Below are positions 1 to 7,955 of a stretch of 64,000 nucleotides of DNA, piece by piece. Position 1 is the first letter of the stretch. The number at the start of each line of letters is the position of its first letter. Made by a program: the position numbers and the translations under genes. The notes beneath the pieces were generated by a model. The model worked only from the letters and a program-made list of their open reading frames with translations. It was not told the DNA's origin and made no database searches. Source of the DNA: Actinomycetota bacterium (GTDB lineage: Bacteria; Actinomycetota; Thermoleophilia; Gaiellales; Gaiellaceae). The stretch lies in the NCBI GenBank assembly GCA_009702325.1, contig WLID01000007.1, positions 22,810 through 86,809 of the forward strand, read 5' to 3'.

Positions 1-118
1 GTCGAGCGATCTCTTCCGTTGAGCCACCGTGATAGCCCTTGGTGCCGAACTCGACGAGCGCCGCATCGAGCACAGCCGTGAGCCGCTCTTCCTTTGACTT
101 TCGCTCCACCACAACCAT
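1..118 (-). CDS. TetR-family transcriptional regulator (N-terminal part only; cut by window edge)
   Basis: Reading down from an ATG at 118, the 39 visible residues form the start of a TetR-type DNA-binding domain: a basic, helical opening (ERKSKEERLTAVLDAAL), then VEFGTKGYHGGSTEEIA, which matches the first helices of the TetR helix-turn-helix. The effector-binding domain lies outside the window, so the ligand cannot be guessed. A perfect palindrome sits just upstream of the start at 126-149, as expected for autoregulation. The family call is fairly secure; the role is unknown. Confidence 0.75.
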   Translation of the reverse strand, partial: MVVVERKSKEERLTAVLDAALVEFGTKGYHGGSTEEIAR

Positions 119-125
119 GGGTCGT

Positions 126-149
126 AAGTTAGTGGCGACTCACTAACTT
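126..149. promoter_or_regulatory. Palindromic operator, probably bound by the adjacent TetR regulator
   Basis: Two perfect 9-base arms (AAGTTAGTG and CACTAACTT) are separated by six bases. The site lies 8 bases upstream of the TetR-like start codon and about 25 bases beyond the stop of the convergent-side aminotransferase gene. TetR dimers usually bind dyads of this size in their own promoter. Binding is inferred from position and symmetry. Confidence 0.65.
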
Positions 150-174
150 GTCAAGCGCCGACGCGAAGTCGTGC

Positions 175-1239
175 TCAGTTAATCAGCGCGCGAATCGCGT
201 CGGTCACGCGATCCAGCTCTGACTCGGTCAGGCTCGTGTGGAACGGCAACGCCAACGCCCGATCGAACACGCTGCTCGCGCCCGGAAACGGGCCTTGATC
301 GCGGTAGGCGCCAAGCCGGTGCAGCGCGTATGTCCCAATCTGCGCCTCAATCCCTTGGGCGCGAAGCGCAGCCAAGATGCGGTCGCGATCGTCGAGCTGA
401 ATCACATATGCCTGCCAGCCATGCACGTCGCCAGCGTCCGCCTCGGGAAGCACAACCGGAAGGTCGCGCAGACGCTCGGTGTAGCCAGCAGCGATCCGGG
501 TGCGCGCAGCGAGCAACTCCGGCAAACGCTGCATCTGGGGGATGCCGATCGCGCAGAGAATGTCGGGGATCCGGTAGTTCAGCCCCGGCGATGGCATGTC
601 GGTCGCCGTCGGGGGACGCCAGCCGTGGTGGCGCCACTGCCGAACGACGTCGGCGACCTCGTCGTCGTCGGTCGTGACAGCGCCGCCTTCACCCGTCGTG
701 ACCGTCTTGCGCGGATGGAAGCTGAAGCAGCCAGTGATTCCCAGTGAGCCACAGGGCCGCCCCTTGTGGAGCGCGCCAAGCGCGCCGGCGGCGTCCTCGA
801 TCAACGGCAGGTCGGGCAGCGCTTCGACCCGCGCGGGGCGACCAAAGAGGTGCACCGCGAGCATCGCCTTCGTCCTCGGCCCGACGTCAATCTTCGTCGG
901 ATCGACGTTCATCGTGACGGGATCGACATCGACAAGTACCGGGCGGAGACCGGAGAGCGCGACAACGTTTGCTGTGGCGGGGAACGTGTACGCGGGAACG
1001 AGCACTTCATCACCGGGCTCAAGCCCAAGCGCAATCACCGCAAGATGGAGAGCAGCGGTGCCCGACGAAACAGCAACCGCGTGCGCGGTACCGCACGCCT
1101 TTGCGATCTCCGCCTCAAACTCGGCGACCTTCGGCCCCATCGTGAGCATCCCGGTCTCGACCACAGCCGCGACCGCAGCAAGTTCTTCAGCACCGACGTC
1201 GGGTTTGCCGAGCCGGACAGGCGGAAGCGTCTCGCTCAC
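175..1239 (-). CDS. DegT/DnrJ/EryC1/StrS-family sugar aminotransferase
   Basis: This 354-residue protein is a PLP-dependent aminotransferase of the DegT family, which transfers an amino group to nucleotide-activated keto-sugars. The SSGTAALHLAV cofactor-binding stretch starts near residue 58, the IEDAAGA motif near 147 carries the Asp that contacts PLP, and FSFHPRKTVTTGEGG carries the PLP lysine (about K178). Translation starts at GTG and overlaps the stop of the upstream epimerase gene by four bases (GTGA), so the two are coupled. With the epimerase and the divergent glycan genes it probably makes an amino-sugar for a surface polysaccharide. The exact sugar cannot be read from sequence. Confidence 0.9.
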   Translation of the reverse strand: MSETLPPVRLGKPDVGAEELAAVAAVVETGMLTMGPKVAEFEAEIAKACGTAHAVAVSSGTAALHLAVIALGLEPGDEVLVPAYTFPATANVVALSGLRPVLVDVDPVTMNVDPTKIDVGPRTKAMLAVHLFGRPARVEALPDLPLIEDAAGALGALHKGRPCGSLGITGCFSFHPRKTVTTGEGGAVTTDDDEVADVVRQWRHHGWRPPTATDMPSPGLNYRIPDILCAIGIPQMQRLPELLAARTRIAAGYTERLRDLPVVLPEADAGDVHGWQAYVIQLDDRDRILAALRAQGIEAQIGTYALHRLGAYRDQGPFPGASSVFDRALALPFHTSLTESELDRVTDAIRALIN

Positions 1240-2204
1240 GCTCCACCGGCGCGCTGCCGGAACGAATCGATGGTACGCACGAGGCCATCGTCAAGCTCGA
1301 CCTTCGGCTCCCAGCCGATCAGCTCGCGCGCCTTCTGCACGTTCGGAATCCGCAGTTCGACGTCGACATAACCGAGCGGGGCGAAGACGATCTCGCCCGG
1401 GCACTCCGTAAGGCGCTTCACGCGGCTCGCGAGGTCGAAGATCGTGACCGACGAGCGCGGGTTGCCGATGTTGAACGCCTGCCCCACGGCGTTCGGGTGC
1501 TCGAGACACGAGAGGACGCCCTCGACCATGTCGTCGACGTAACACCAGGCGCGGATCTGCGAGCCGTCGCCGCGCACCGTCAGGTTGCGACCAGCGAGCG
1601 CATCCTCGATGAACGCGCGAATCGCCCCGCCACCGATCTGGCCGGGGCCGAAGACGTTGAATGGATGAACCGTGACTGTGGGAAGGCCAAGCTCCTCGTG
1701 GTAGGCGTGCGCCATGTGCTCGCCCGCGAGCTTCGACACTGCGTATGTCCAGCGCGCCTCCCCGACCGAACCGATGGTCGAGACCTGACCTTCCGACACG
1801 TTGTAGGCATGCGTACCGAACACCTCGCTTGTCGAGAAGTCGACGAACCGCTCAAGCGTGCCCAGTGTTGCGAGCGCCGCTTCGAGCGCGTTGTAGGTGC
1901 CAATCACGTTGACGCGCATCGTCCGCACCGGGCTCGCGAGCACTGTGTCCACCCCAGCGATTGCGGCGCAGTGGACGATGTGTGTCGCTCCGGCAGCAAG
2001 CTCACGGAGCGCGGCGGCGTCGAGGACGTCTGCCTGGTGGAGCGTGAAGTTCGGATGTGAGCCCAGATCGGTCTGCTCGAGCGTGTTCCGGTGCAGGTTG
2101 TCGATCGCGAGGATCTCGTTGTCCTCGACGAGGCGGCGCGCCAGGGTGGTTGCGATAAACCCGGCGCCACCTGTGATCACAATCTTCTTTCCGGAGAGAG
2201 CCAC
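1236..2204 (-). CDS. NAD-dependent epimerase/dehydratase (extended SDR, nucleotide-sugar type)
   Basis: The 322-residue protein has the extended-SDR layout: the nucleotide-binding motif TGGAGFIATT at residues 11-20, a serine region STSEVFG near 124-130, and the catalytic YAVSK at 154-158. It resembles UDP-glucose 4-epimerase and dTDP-sugar dehydratase relatives acting on nucleotide sugars in the cytoplasm. The gene starts at GTG (2204) and precedes the DegT aminotransferase with a four-base overlap, so the pair likely supplies one modified sugar. The start is divergent from the methyltransferase gene at 2291. Confidence 0.88.
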   Translation of the reverse strand: MALSGKKIVITGGAGFIATTLARRLVEDNEILAIDNLHRNTLEQTDLGSHPNFTLHQADVLDAAALRELAAGATHIVHCAAIAGVDTVLASPVRTMRVNVIGTYNALEAALATLGTLERFVDFSTSEVFGTHAYNVSEGQVSTIGSVGEARWTYAVSKLAGEHMAHAYHEELGLPTVTVHPFNVFGPGQIGGGAIRAFIEDALAGRNLTVRGDGSQIRAWCYVDDMVEGVLSCLEHPNAVGQAFNIGNPRSSVTIFDLASRVKRLTECPGEIVFAPLGYVDVELRIPNVQKARELIGWEPKVELDDGLVRTIDSFRQRAGGA

Positions 2205-2277
2205 GCCTGAAGCCTAGTTGTTTCCGGCGAGCCGTCGAGAACCGGCTGGTCGGTGGAGGGCATGCCGCACGTCCCCG

Positions 2278-2283
2278 TATTCT
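2278..2283 (+). promoter_or_regulatory. -10 box of a leaderless promoter for the glycan operon
   Basis: TATTCT ends seven bases before the GTG start at 2291, so transcription would begin at or next to the start codon. No Shine-Dalgarno sequence is visible. The same TANNNT-to-start spacing recurs at several genes in this window. No clear -35 box is seen. Confidence 0.5.
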
Positions 2284-2290
2284 TCAGCGC

Positions 2291-3286
2291 GTGACCGCTT
2301 CGGCCCCGAATCCCGTTCTGCAGGCGTGGATCGACGCGACCGCCGGATCCGACGAAGAGTTCGTTGAGCAGGCCTGGCGACGGATGTTGCGCCGCCCACC
2401 GGAAGAGGCTGGCAAGGCGCGCGCACTTGCCCGGCTCGCCGACGGCACGCTCTCTCGCGCGACGTTGCTGCGGGAACTCGCGACTGACGACGAGTTCACA
2501 CGCGTGACACTGCTCGACGATGGCCTCTCGCTCGCAGCAGGGGCACGTCGCTCAGGCGCACGTCCGCGTGGGCTCGTGGCGCCAGCCGACACCGACGAGC
2601 GGCTGGTCGAGATCCCGTGGTGCCTCAGCCGGTACGCCGGAGAGCGTCGCGTGCTCGATGCGGGATACGCCTTTGCAGAGCCGTCGTACCTGGCCGGCCT
2701 CGTTGGGCTTGGCGTGCCGGAGCTCACGGGGGTCGACCTTGCCGAGGCGTCCGTGCCAGGCATGACGGGTGTCGTCGCCGATCTTCGTGAGCTGCCGTTT
2801 GCTGACCGCTCGTTCGACCTTGCGTTCTGCATCTCGACCCTCGAACACATTGGGCTCGACAACCAGGTGTACGGGCTGACTGCCGCGCATGAACCCGAGG
2901 GTCAGCTGCGCGCGCTGAAAGAGTTCCGGCGCGTCCTCGCCTCCCACGGCCGACTGTTGATCTCCGTTCCCACAGGAGAGCAGCAGGAGCTTGGTTGGCA
3001 GGTGCAGCGCCCGCCGGCTGCGTGGATCGATCTCTTCGAGAAGGCGGGCTTCATCGTCTTCGAGGACGAGGTGTACGAGCTCGGAAGCGACGGTTGGCGA
3101 TCAACGTCGTCGCTCGTGACGGAGGGCGCGCGCTACGGCGAACGCGGCCCCGCCGCGTCAGCCGTGCTGTGCGCGGAGCTGCGACCGAAGTCGCTTTCCG
3201 AGACCGTCCGGCTCGCAGTCCGCGACTTCCGCCATCGCGACGAACCACGTCGGTCTACGCGAGGCGACGGGACGGACGCGGCGTGA
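2291..3286 (+). CDS. SAM-dependent methyltransferase with N-terminal DUF4214-like region
   Basis: This 331-residue protein has two parts. Residues 1 to about 75 form a helical stretch with the spaced Trp/Arg and 'LLRELATDDEF' pattern of DUF4214-type regions found in glycan clusters. Residues 115-270 form a class I methyltransferase: VLDAGYAFAEPSYLAGL matches motif I loosely, VVADLRELPFADRSFDLAFCISTLEHI is the acidic/post-I region, and LRALKEFRRVLASHGRLLISVP is typical of the C-terminal half. It starts at GTG, and its stop overlaps the following ATP-grasp gene by four bases. A role methylating a glycan or its precursor is inferred from context. Confidence 0.75.
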   Translation: MTASAPNPVLQAWIDATAGSDEEFVEQAWRRMLRRPPEEAGKARALARLADGTLSRATLLRELATDDEFTRVTLLDDGLSLAAGARRSGARPRGLVAPADTDERLVEIPWCLSRYAGERRVLDAGYAFAEPSYLAGLVGLGVPELTGVDLAEASVPGMTGVVADLRELPFADRSFDLAFCISTLEHIGLDNQVYGLTAAHEPEGQLRALKEFRRVLASHGRLLISVPTGEQQELGWQVQRPPAAWIDLFEKAGFIVFEDEVYELGSDGWRSTSSLVTEGARYGERGPAASAVLCAELRPKSLSETVRLAVRDFRHRDEPRRSTRGDGTDAA

Positions 3287-4500
3287 GTCGCACCGTTCTG
3301 TTTGTTGGCGCTGGCAAGCATCAGCAGCGCGCGATCCTCTACGCCAAGTCGCTCGGACTGACGGTCGCTGCCGTCGATGGAAGCGCCGACGCACCGGGGC
3401 TGGCCGAGGCCGATGTGCAGTTCGTGGTCGACTTCGCCGATCTCGACGGGGTGCTCGCGGCGATCGACGGCTTCGAGTTCGATGGTGTGCTGACGGTGTC
3501 TGCCGACCGTGCAGTGCCGATCGTGGCGGCGATCGCTGAGGCGCGAGGGCTTCCCGGTATCGGTGTTGAGGCTGCCCATGCGATGACGCACAAGGTGACG
3601 ATGCGTCGTCTGCTCGCTGAGGCAGGTGTGCCGCAGCCGCGCTTCGCTGGCCTGCGCACGATCGCGGAGCGCCGGCGAGCCGCCGACGAGGTCGGCTTCC
3701 CGGCGGTGCTCAAACCTGCGAACTCGGGTGGGCAGCGGGGCGTGCATCGCGTCGAGTCGTTGGACGACATCGACGCGCACCTCCACGAAGCGGTCACGCT
3801 CTCCCCCACGGGCGAGGCGATCCTCGAGGAGTACGTCGAGGGCACGGAGATGAATGGCATCGTCATCGGCCGAGATGGCGAGCTCTCGGTGCTCACCCTG
3901 TCTGATCGGCTCCGGCCGCCGGGCAAGGGCTTCGCCGTGGGATGGATCCACGTCTACCCGGCAACCGTCTATGGCGACCAGCAGGAGGAGGCAGAACGCG
4001 TTGCCGTCCATGCCCCGCGCGCTCTCGGCATGAAGACCGGGATCGCCTTCCCCCAGCTGATCGCCACGCCCGATGGGCGCGTCGTTGTCGTCGAGTGTGC
4101 GGCACGCATCCCTGGTGGCCAGATGGCCGACCTCGTTCGCCACGCCGTCGGGGTTGACCTGATCGACGTGCAGCTTCGAATGGCGCTCGGCGATCCGCTT
4201 CCCGACAAGGTGGTGAAGCCGAAGTTCCGCCAGCCGCTCGCCATCCGGTTTCTCACCTCGTCCCCTGGCCCGCTTCCGGCGGGCCGTGTCACCCGCCTGG
4301 GCCCGCTCGATGCGGTGCTCGCCGCTCCCGGCGTGGTCGGCGCCGGCACCTACATCGAGGTGGGCGAAGTCATCCGGCCAGTGCAGGTCGACAACGACCG
4401 CCGCGGCTATGTGATCGCAACGGCCGACACGAACCTTGAGGCGCTCGAGCGTGCAGAGGCCGCCGCCGCCCTCGTCGATATCGATGTGGAGCCAGTCTGA
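3283..4500 (+). CDS. ATP-grasp ligase (carboxylate-amine ligase type), first of a pair
   Basis: I start this gene at the GTG that overlaps the methyltransferase stop, giving 405 residues beginning VSRTVLFVGAGKHQQ. An N-terminal Rossmann-like domain (to about residue 95) precedes an ATP-grasp fold with FPAVLKPANSGGQRGVHRV (nucleotide-binding lysine), the EEYVEGTEMNG strand, and VVVVECAARIPGGQ near residue 290, where acidic residues bind Mg2+. The architecture matches PurK, CarB and amino-acid ligases that join a carboxylate to an amine through an acyl-phosphate. The substrate is unknown; neighbours suggest amidation of a sugar acid or attachment of an amino acid to a glycan. It ends one base into the next ATP-grasp gene. 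Confidence 0.85.
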   Translation: MSRTVLFVGAGKHQQRAILYAKSLGLTVAAVDGSADAPGLAEADVQFVVDFADLDGVLAAIDGFEFDGVLTVSADRAVPIVAAIAEARGLPGIGVEAAHAMTHKVTMRRLLAEAGVPQPRFAGLRTIAERRRAADEVGFPAVLKPANSGGQRGVHRVESLDDIDAHLHEAVTLSPTGEAILEEYVEGTEMNGIVIGRDGELSVLTLSDRLRPPGKGFAVGWIHVYPATVYGDQQEEAERVAVHAPRALGMKTGIAFPQLIATPDGRVVVVECAARIPGGQMADLVRHAVGVDLIDVQLRMALGDPLPDKVVKPKFRQPLAIRFLTSSPGPLPAGRVTRLGPLDAVLAAPGVVGAGTYIEVGEVIRPVQVDNDRRGYVIATADTNLEALERAEAAAALVDIDVEPV

Positions 4501-5540
4501 TGGGCAAGCTCGCGCCGCTGACGGTGATCGTGACAGCCTCGGGCGCCCCGGGTACCGCGGCGCTGCTGCGCTCGTTGCGCCAGAACGGTGAACGCGACAT
4601 TCGTCTCGTTGGCACCGACATGAGCGAACGTGCGATCGGCCGTCACCTGTGCGACGCGTTCCATGTCGTACCGCGCGGCTCCGACCCAAGCTTCCCCGAC
4701 GCGATTCGCGACATCGCAGCGCGGGAAGGCGCTGCCGCAGTGCTGCCGCAGTCGTCGTTTGACCTTGAGGGTCTCGCGGGATCGCGCGACACCTTCGGTG
4801 ATGTCGCTGTTCTTGTCTCGTCGCCCGATGCGATCCACCGGTGCAACGACAAGGCCGAAACGTACGAGCTGCTGCATCGCCTCGGCCTGCCTGCACCGGC
4901 GTTTCGCCGCGTTGCTGGTGGCCGCGCCGTTGAAGCAGCTGCACGCGAGCTCGGGTACCCGGACGTTCCCGTGTGCTTCAAGCCGGTCTTCTCGTCCGGC
5001 TCACGCGGCTTCCGCATCCTCGACCCCACTGTCGATCGGGCGCACCAGCTGTTGCATGAGCGGCCCGGTTCCGTTGCGATGCGACTTGAGGAGGCCGTCG
5101 AGCTGCTCCCCGAAGCGGGTGGAACCGAGCTGCTTGTGATGGAACTCGCGACGGGCGGCGAGCGCACGATCGACGGAATCGCAAACGGGGAGCGCATCGT
5201 CCTTGGCCACCCGAAGACGCGCGAGGCGATGCGCGCCGGGCTCGCGATGTACTTCGAAACGCTCGAAGATCCCGCGCTGATGGAGGTCGCAAACACCCTC
5301 GTCGCCGAGCTGAAGATCGAGCACTTCTACAACATCCAACTTGTCGGCGACTACGTGATCGAGATCAACCCTCGCATCTCGACGATCGTCTACCAGGAGG
5401 ATCTCAACCTTCCCTATCTCGGCATCAAGCGCGCGATTGGCGAGATCAGCGATGAGGAGCTGGTTGCGCTTCGCAGCCGCATTCGCCCAGGACGGTCGGC
5501 GTTGCGGTACTTCGACCAGGTTGAGTTCGATGTCCGGTAG
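4500..5540 (+). CDS. ATP-grasp ligase (CarB-like), second of a pair
   Basis: The 346-residue product is also an ATP-grasp enzyme but is only distantly similar to its neighbour. It opens with a Rossmann-like domain (VIVTASGAPGTAALLRSL; VLPQSSFDLEGL). The ATP-grasp core follows: VPVCFKPVFSSGSRGFRIL carries the nucleotide-binding lysine and glycine loop, and DYVIEINPRIST near residue 284 has the Glu and Asn expected to bind metal-ATP, as in carbamoyl-phosphate synthase. Its ATG shares its A with the upstream TGA, so translation is coupled. Two non-identical ATP-grasp enzymes side by side suggest two successive ligations or a heteromeric ligase. The substrate is unknown. Confidence 0.85.
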   Translation: MGKLAPLTVIVTASGAPGTAALLRSLRQNGERDIRLVGTDMSERAIGRHLCDAFHVVPRGSDPSFPDAIRDIAAREGAAAVLPQSSFDLEGLAGSRDTFGDVAVLVSSPDAIHRCNDKAETYELLHRLGLPAPAFRRVAGGRAVEAAARELGYPDVPVCFKPVFSSGSRGFRILDPTVDRAHQLLHERPGSVAMRLEEAVELLPEAGGTELLVMELATGGERTIDGIANGERIVLGHPKTREAMRAGLAMYFETLEDPALMEVANTLVAELKIEHFYNIQLVGDYVIEINPRISTIVYQEDLNLPYLGIKRAIGEISDEELVALRSRIRPGRSALRYFDQVEFDVR

Positions 5541-5561
5541 TCGCGGAGGTCAGGCCTGACC

Positions 5562-6488
5562 TTGCGCGTCACCCACTGCCCGGTGAACATCGCCGGAATC
5601 CCGTGGGAGAACACGCTCGCCCTTCGGCGGAAGGGCATCGATGCCCGACTCGTCGTCTTCAACCGCGGCACGCTTCACCACGAGGCCGACTGGTCTCTCG
5701 ACCGCGACGGTCGACTCCCGAAGCGCCTCATCACGCAGTTCGCGGCGCTCGCCCGACTGATGCCGCAGACCGACATCTTTCACTTCTACTTCGGGCTTAC
5801 CCTCGTCCCCAAGTCGGTGCAGTTTCCGCTCCTGCGTCTGTTTGGCAAGAAGAGCGTGTTCCACTACCTCGGGTCGGACATTCGTGGCAAGACACCCGCT
5901 GAGCTCGCGTTCGGCAAGCGCGCCAACGCCGAGATCGTGGGGTCGTACGACGCACTCAAGTGGGTTCCCGAGGCACGCGTGATTCCGCCCGGGCTCGACT
6001 TGACACCGTTCACCCCGGTACCGCCGAGCGACAGTCCGCGACCGCTCGTCGTGCACGCACCTTCGAGCCGAACAAAGAAGGGCACCGAGTTTGTGATTGA
6101 GGCGTGCCGCCAGCTCAACGTCGAGCTGGATCTCGTCGAAGGCGTACCCCACGAACAGGCACGTGAGCGATATGCACGAGCCGACATCATCATCGACCAG
6201 CTGCTTGTGGGTTGGCATGGCGTCTTCGCGCTTGAGGCGATGGCGCTCGGCAAACCTGTGATCACCTACCTCCATCCCGAGGTCGTCGAGACCAGCGCTG
6301 CAGGCTTTGGCGCACGGCTTCCAATCGTCTCCGCCACACCCGAGACGCTTGTCGCCCAGCTCCGGCCGCTCGTCGAGAGCCCGGCGCTACGACGCGAGAT
6401 CGGCGCAGCGAGCCGCGCCTACGTTGAGCAGGTGCACGACATCGACCAGGTCGCGAACCGGCTCATCGATCTTTACCGTTCGCTCTAG
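5562..6488 (+). CDS. Glycosyltransferase (GT-B, GT4-like)
   Basis: The 308-residue protein starts at TTG, preceded by a GGAGG-like site near 5545. The C-terminal half carries the GT4-like donor-binding pattern: RPLVVHAPSSRTKKGTEFVIEAC, then ADIIIDQLLVGWHGVFALEAMALGKPVITYL, where the conserved Glu of the EX7E-type motif is followed by the 'MALGKPVI' signature. The N-terminal acceptor domain is short. It probably transfers a sugar onto a lipid-linked glycan at the inner membrane face. It lies in the same operon as the ATP-grasp ligases, and the flippase begins three bases later. Confidence 0.78.
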   Translation: MRVTHCPVNIAGIPWENTLALRRKGIDARLVVFNRGTLHHEADWSLDRDGRLPKRLITQFAALARLMPQTDIFHFYFGLTLVPKSVQFPLLRLFGKKSVFHYLGSDIRGKTPAELAFGKRANAEIVGSYDALKWVPEARVIPPGLDLTPFTPVPPSDSPRPLVVHAPSSRTKKGTEFVIEACRQLNVELDLVEGVPHEQARERYARADIIIDQLLVGWHGVFALEAMALGKPVITYLHPEVVETSAAGFGARLPIVSATPETLVAQLRPLVESPALRREIGAASRAYVEQVHDIDQVANRLIDLYRSL

Positions 6489-6490
6489 CG

Positions 6491-7915
6491 ATGGTTGGGC
6501 GCGAACTCAAACGGCTCGGCAGCCAGTCGATGCTGTACGGCCTCGGCGGGATCATCTCGCGCTTCATCGCGTTCTTCTTGCTGCCGGTCTACACCGCCTA
6601 CCTCGGGCGTGTGGGCCTCGGAAAAATCGAGACGATCGTCGCGTTCACCGCCGTCCTGGCGGTGCTGCTGCGGCTCGGTGTCACGAATGCGTTCTTCCGT
6701 TTCTACTTCGACGCTGAGGACGACGCGGGCCGAACCCTCGTTGTCCGCACATCGTTCTGGTTCACGATGGTCGCCGCCACGGCTGGACTGCTCGTGGGCT
6801 TCGCTGTCGCTGCGCCGATCGCGACCTGGCTCGGCCTCGACGACCCGTGGCTTGTTCGCGCGGGATTCGTCGGACTTTGGGCGCAGATGAACTACCAGCA
6901 GATGAGCGCAGTGTTTCGGGTCGAGCAACGGCCCGTTGGGTATGCAATCGCGAGCATCTCAAACGTGCTGATCACGATCGGCTCGACGATCGTGCTTGTG
7001 GTGGGACGCCACGAGGGAGCGATGGGTGCGGTTGTCGGCAACTTCCTCGGAACGCTCACGGTGTACGTGGTGCTGCTCGGCTACCGCCGATATCAGCTAG
7101 GCCTGCAGTTCGACCGCCAGCTGTTCCGCGAGATGAACCGGTTCGGAATGCCACTCGTGCCGGCCGCCCTCGCACTCTGGGCGATCAACTTCATCGACAG
7201 GCTCCTGATTCAGCAGTTCAAAGGGCAGGCCGAGGTCGGTATCTACTCGCTGGCCGTTCGCATCGCATCGGTTCTCGTGTTCGTGATGACGGCGTTCCAA
7301 CTTGCCTGGCCTGCGTTTGCGTACTCGATCAAGAACGATGAGCAGGCCAAGCGCACCTACGCGTTTGTGCTCACCTACCTCCTCTTCCTGTGCTGCTGGA
7401 TCTCGCTTGCGCTCGGCTCGCTTGCCCCATGGCTGGTCGAGATCCTCGCCACCGACGCCTTCAAGCGCTCAGCCCCGGCTGTCCCGGTGTTGGCGTTCGC
7501 CACCGCGGCGTACGCTGCCTACAACGTGTTCGCGATCGGTGTCGGTCGCACGCGCCAGACCCAGGCGAACTGGATTGTCAGCGGCATCGCCGCCGTCGTG
7601 AACATCGGCCTTAACGTGTTGCTGATTCCGCCGTACGGAATGATGGGCGCCGCGATCGCGACGCTTGCCGCGTACGTCGTGCTGTTTTTCGCCATGTGGT
7701 ACCGGTCAGATCAGGTGTTTCCGGTTCCGTACCAGTGGCGTCGCGTAGCCCTGCTTGCGGCGGTCGCCCCGACCCTCACGGTTGCAGCGTGGGAGGCCCA
7801 CTCTCTCTACGTTTCCCTCCTTGTTACTGCGTTGTTCCCGATCGTTCTGATCCCGCTTCGCTTCTACCTCCCGGCCGAGATTGCGCGCCTTCGCAAGCTC
7901 CGGCCAGGGTGGTAG
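6491..7915 (+). CDS. Lipid-linked oligosaccharide flippase (Wzx/MATE-like)
   Basis: The 474-residue protein is almost wholly hydrophobic with about 12-14 membrane helices and short charged loops. Its start (GRELKRLGSQSMLYGLGGIISRFIAFFLLPVYTAYLG) is characteristic of polysaccharide-biosynthesis flippases of the MOP superfamily. The paired repeat organisation is visible, with a second half beginning around residue 210 (FRQMNRFGMPL-type stretch). It would move the completed lipid-linked repeat unit to the outer face of the membrane. It closes the plus-strand glycan operon; no polymerase or ligase gene follows directly. Confidence 0.85.
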   Translation: MVGRELKRLGSQSMLYGLGGIISRFIAFFLLPVYTAYLGRVGLGKIETIVAFTAVLAVLLRLGVTNAFFRFYFDAEDDAGRTLVVRTSFWFTMVAATAGLLVGFAVAAPIATWLGLDDPWLVRAGFVGLWAQMNYQQMSAVFRVEQRPVGYAIASISNVLITIGSTIVLVVGRHEGAMGAVVGNFLGTLTVYVVLLGYRRYQLGLQFDRQLFREMNRFGMPLVPAALALWAINFIDRLLIQQFKGQAEVGIYSLAVRIASVLVFVMTAFQLAWPAFAYSIKNDEQAKRTYAFVLTYLLFLCCWISLALGSLAPWLVEILATDAFKRSAPAVPVLAFATAAYAAYNVFAIGVGRTRQTQANWIVSGIAAVVNIGLNVLLIPPYGMMGAAIATLAAYVVLFFAMWYRSDQVFPVPYQWRRVALLAAVAPTLTVAAWEAHSLYVSLLVTALFPIVLIPLRFYLPAEIARLRKLRPGW

Positions 7916-7955
7916 CTTGGCCGCGGGGACTCAGAGACAACGGAGGGAGATACGC

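Noticed and set aside
3133..4944. Long 603-codon minus-strand frame opposite the ATP-grasp genes
   Set aside because: It lies antisense to two clearly recognisable ATP-grasp genes, has Arg/His-rich composition and no family motif; typical shadow frame in GC-rich DNA.
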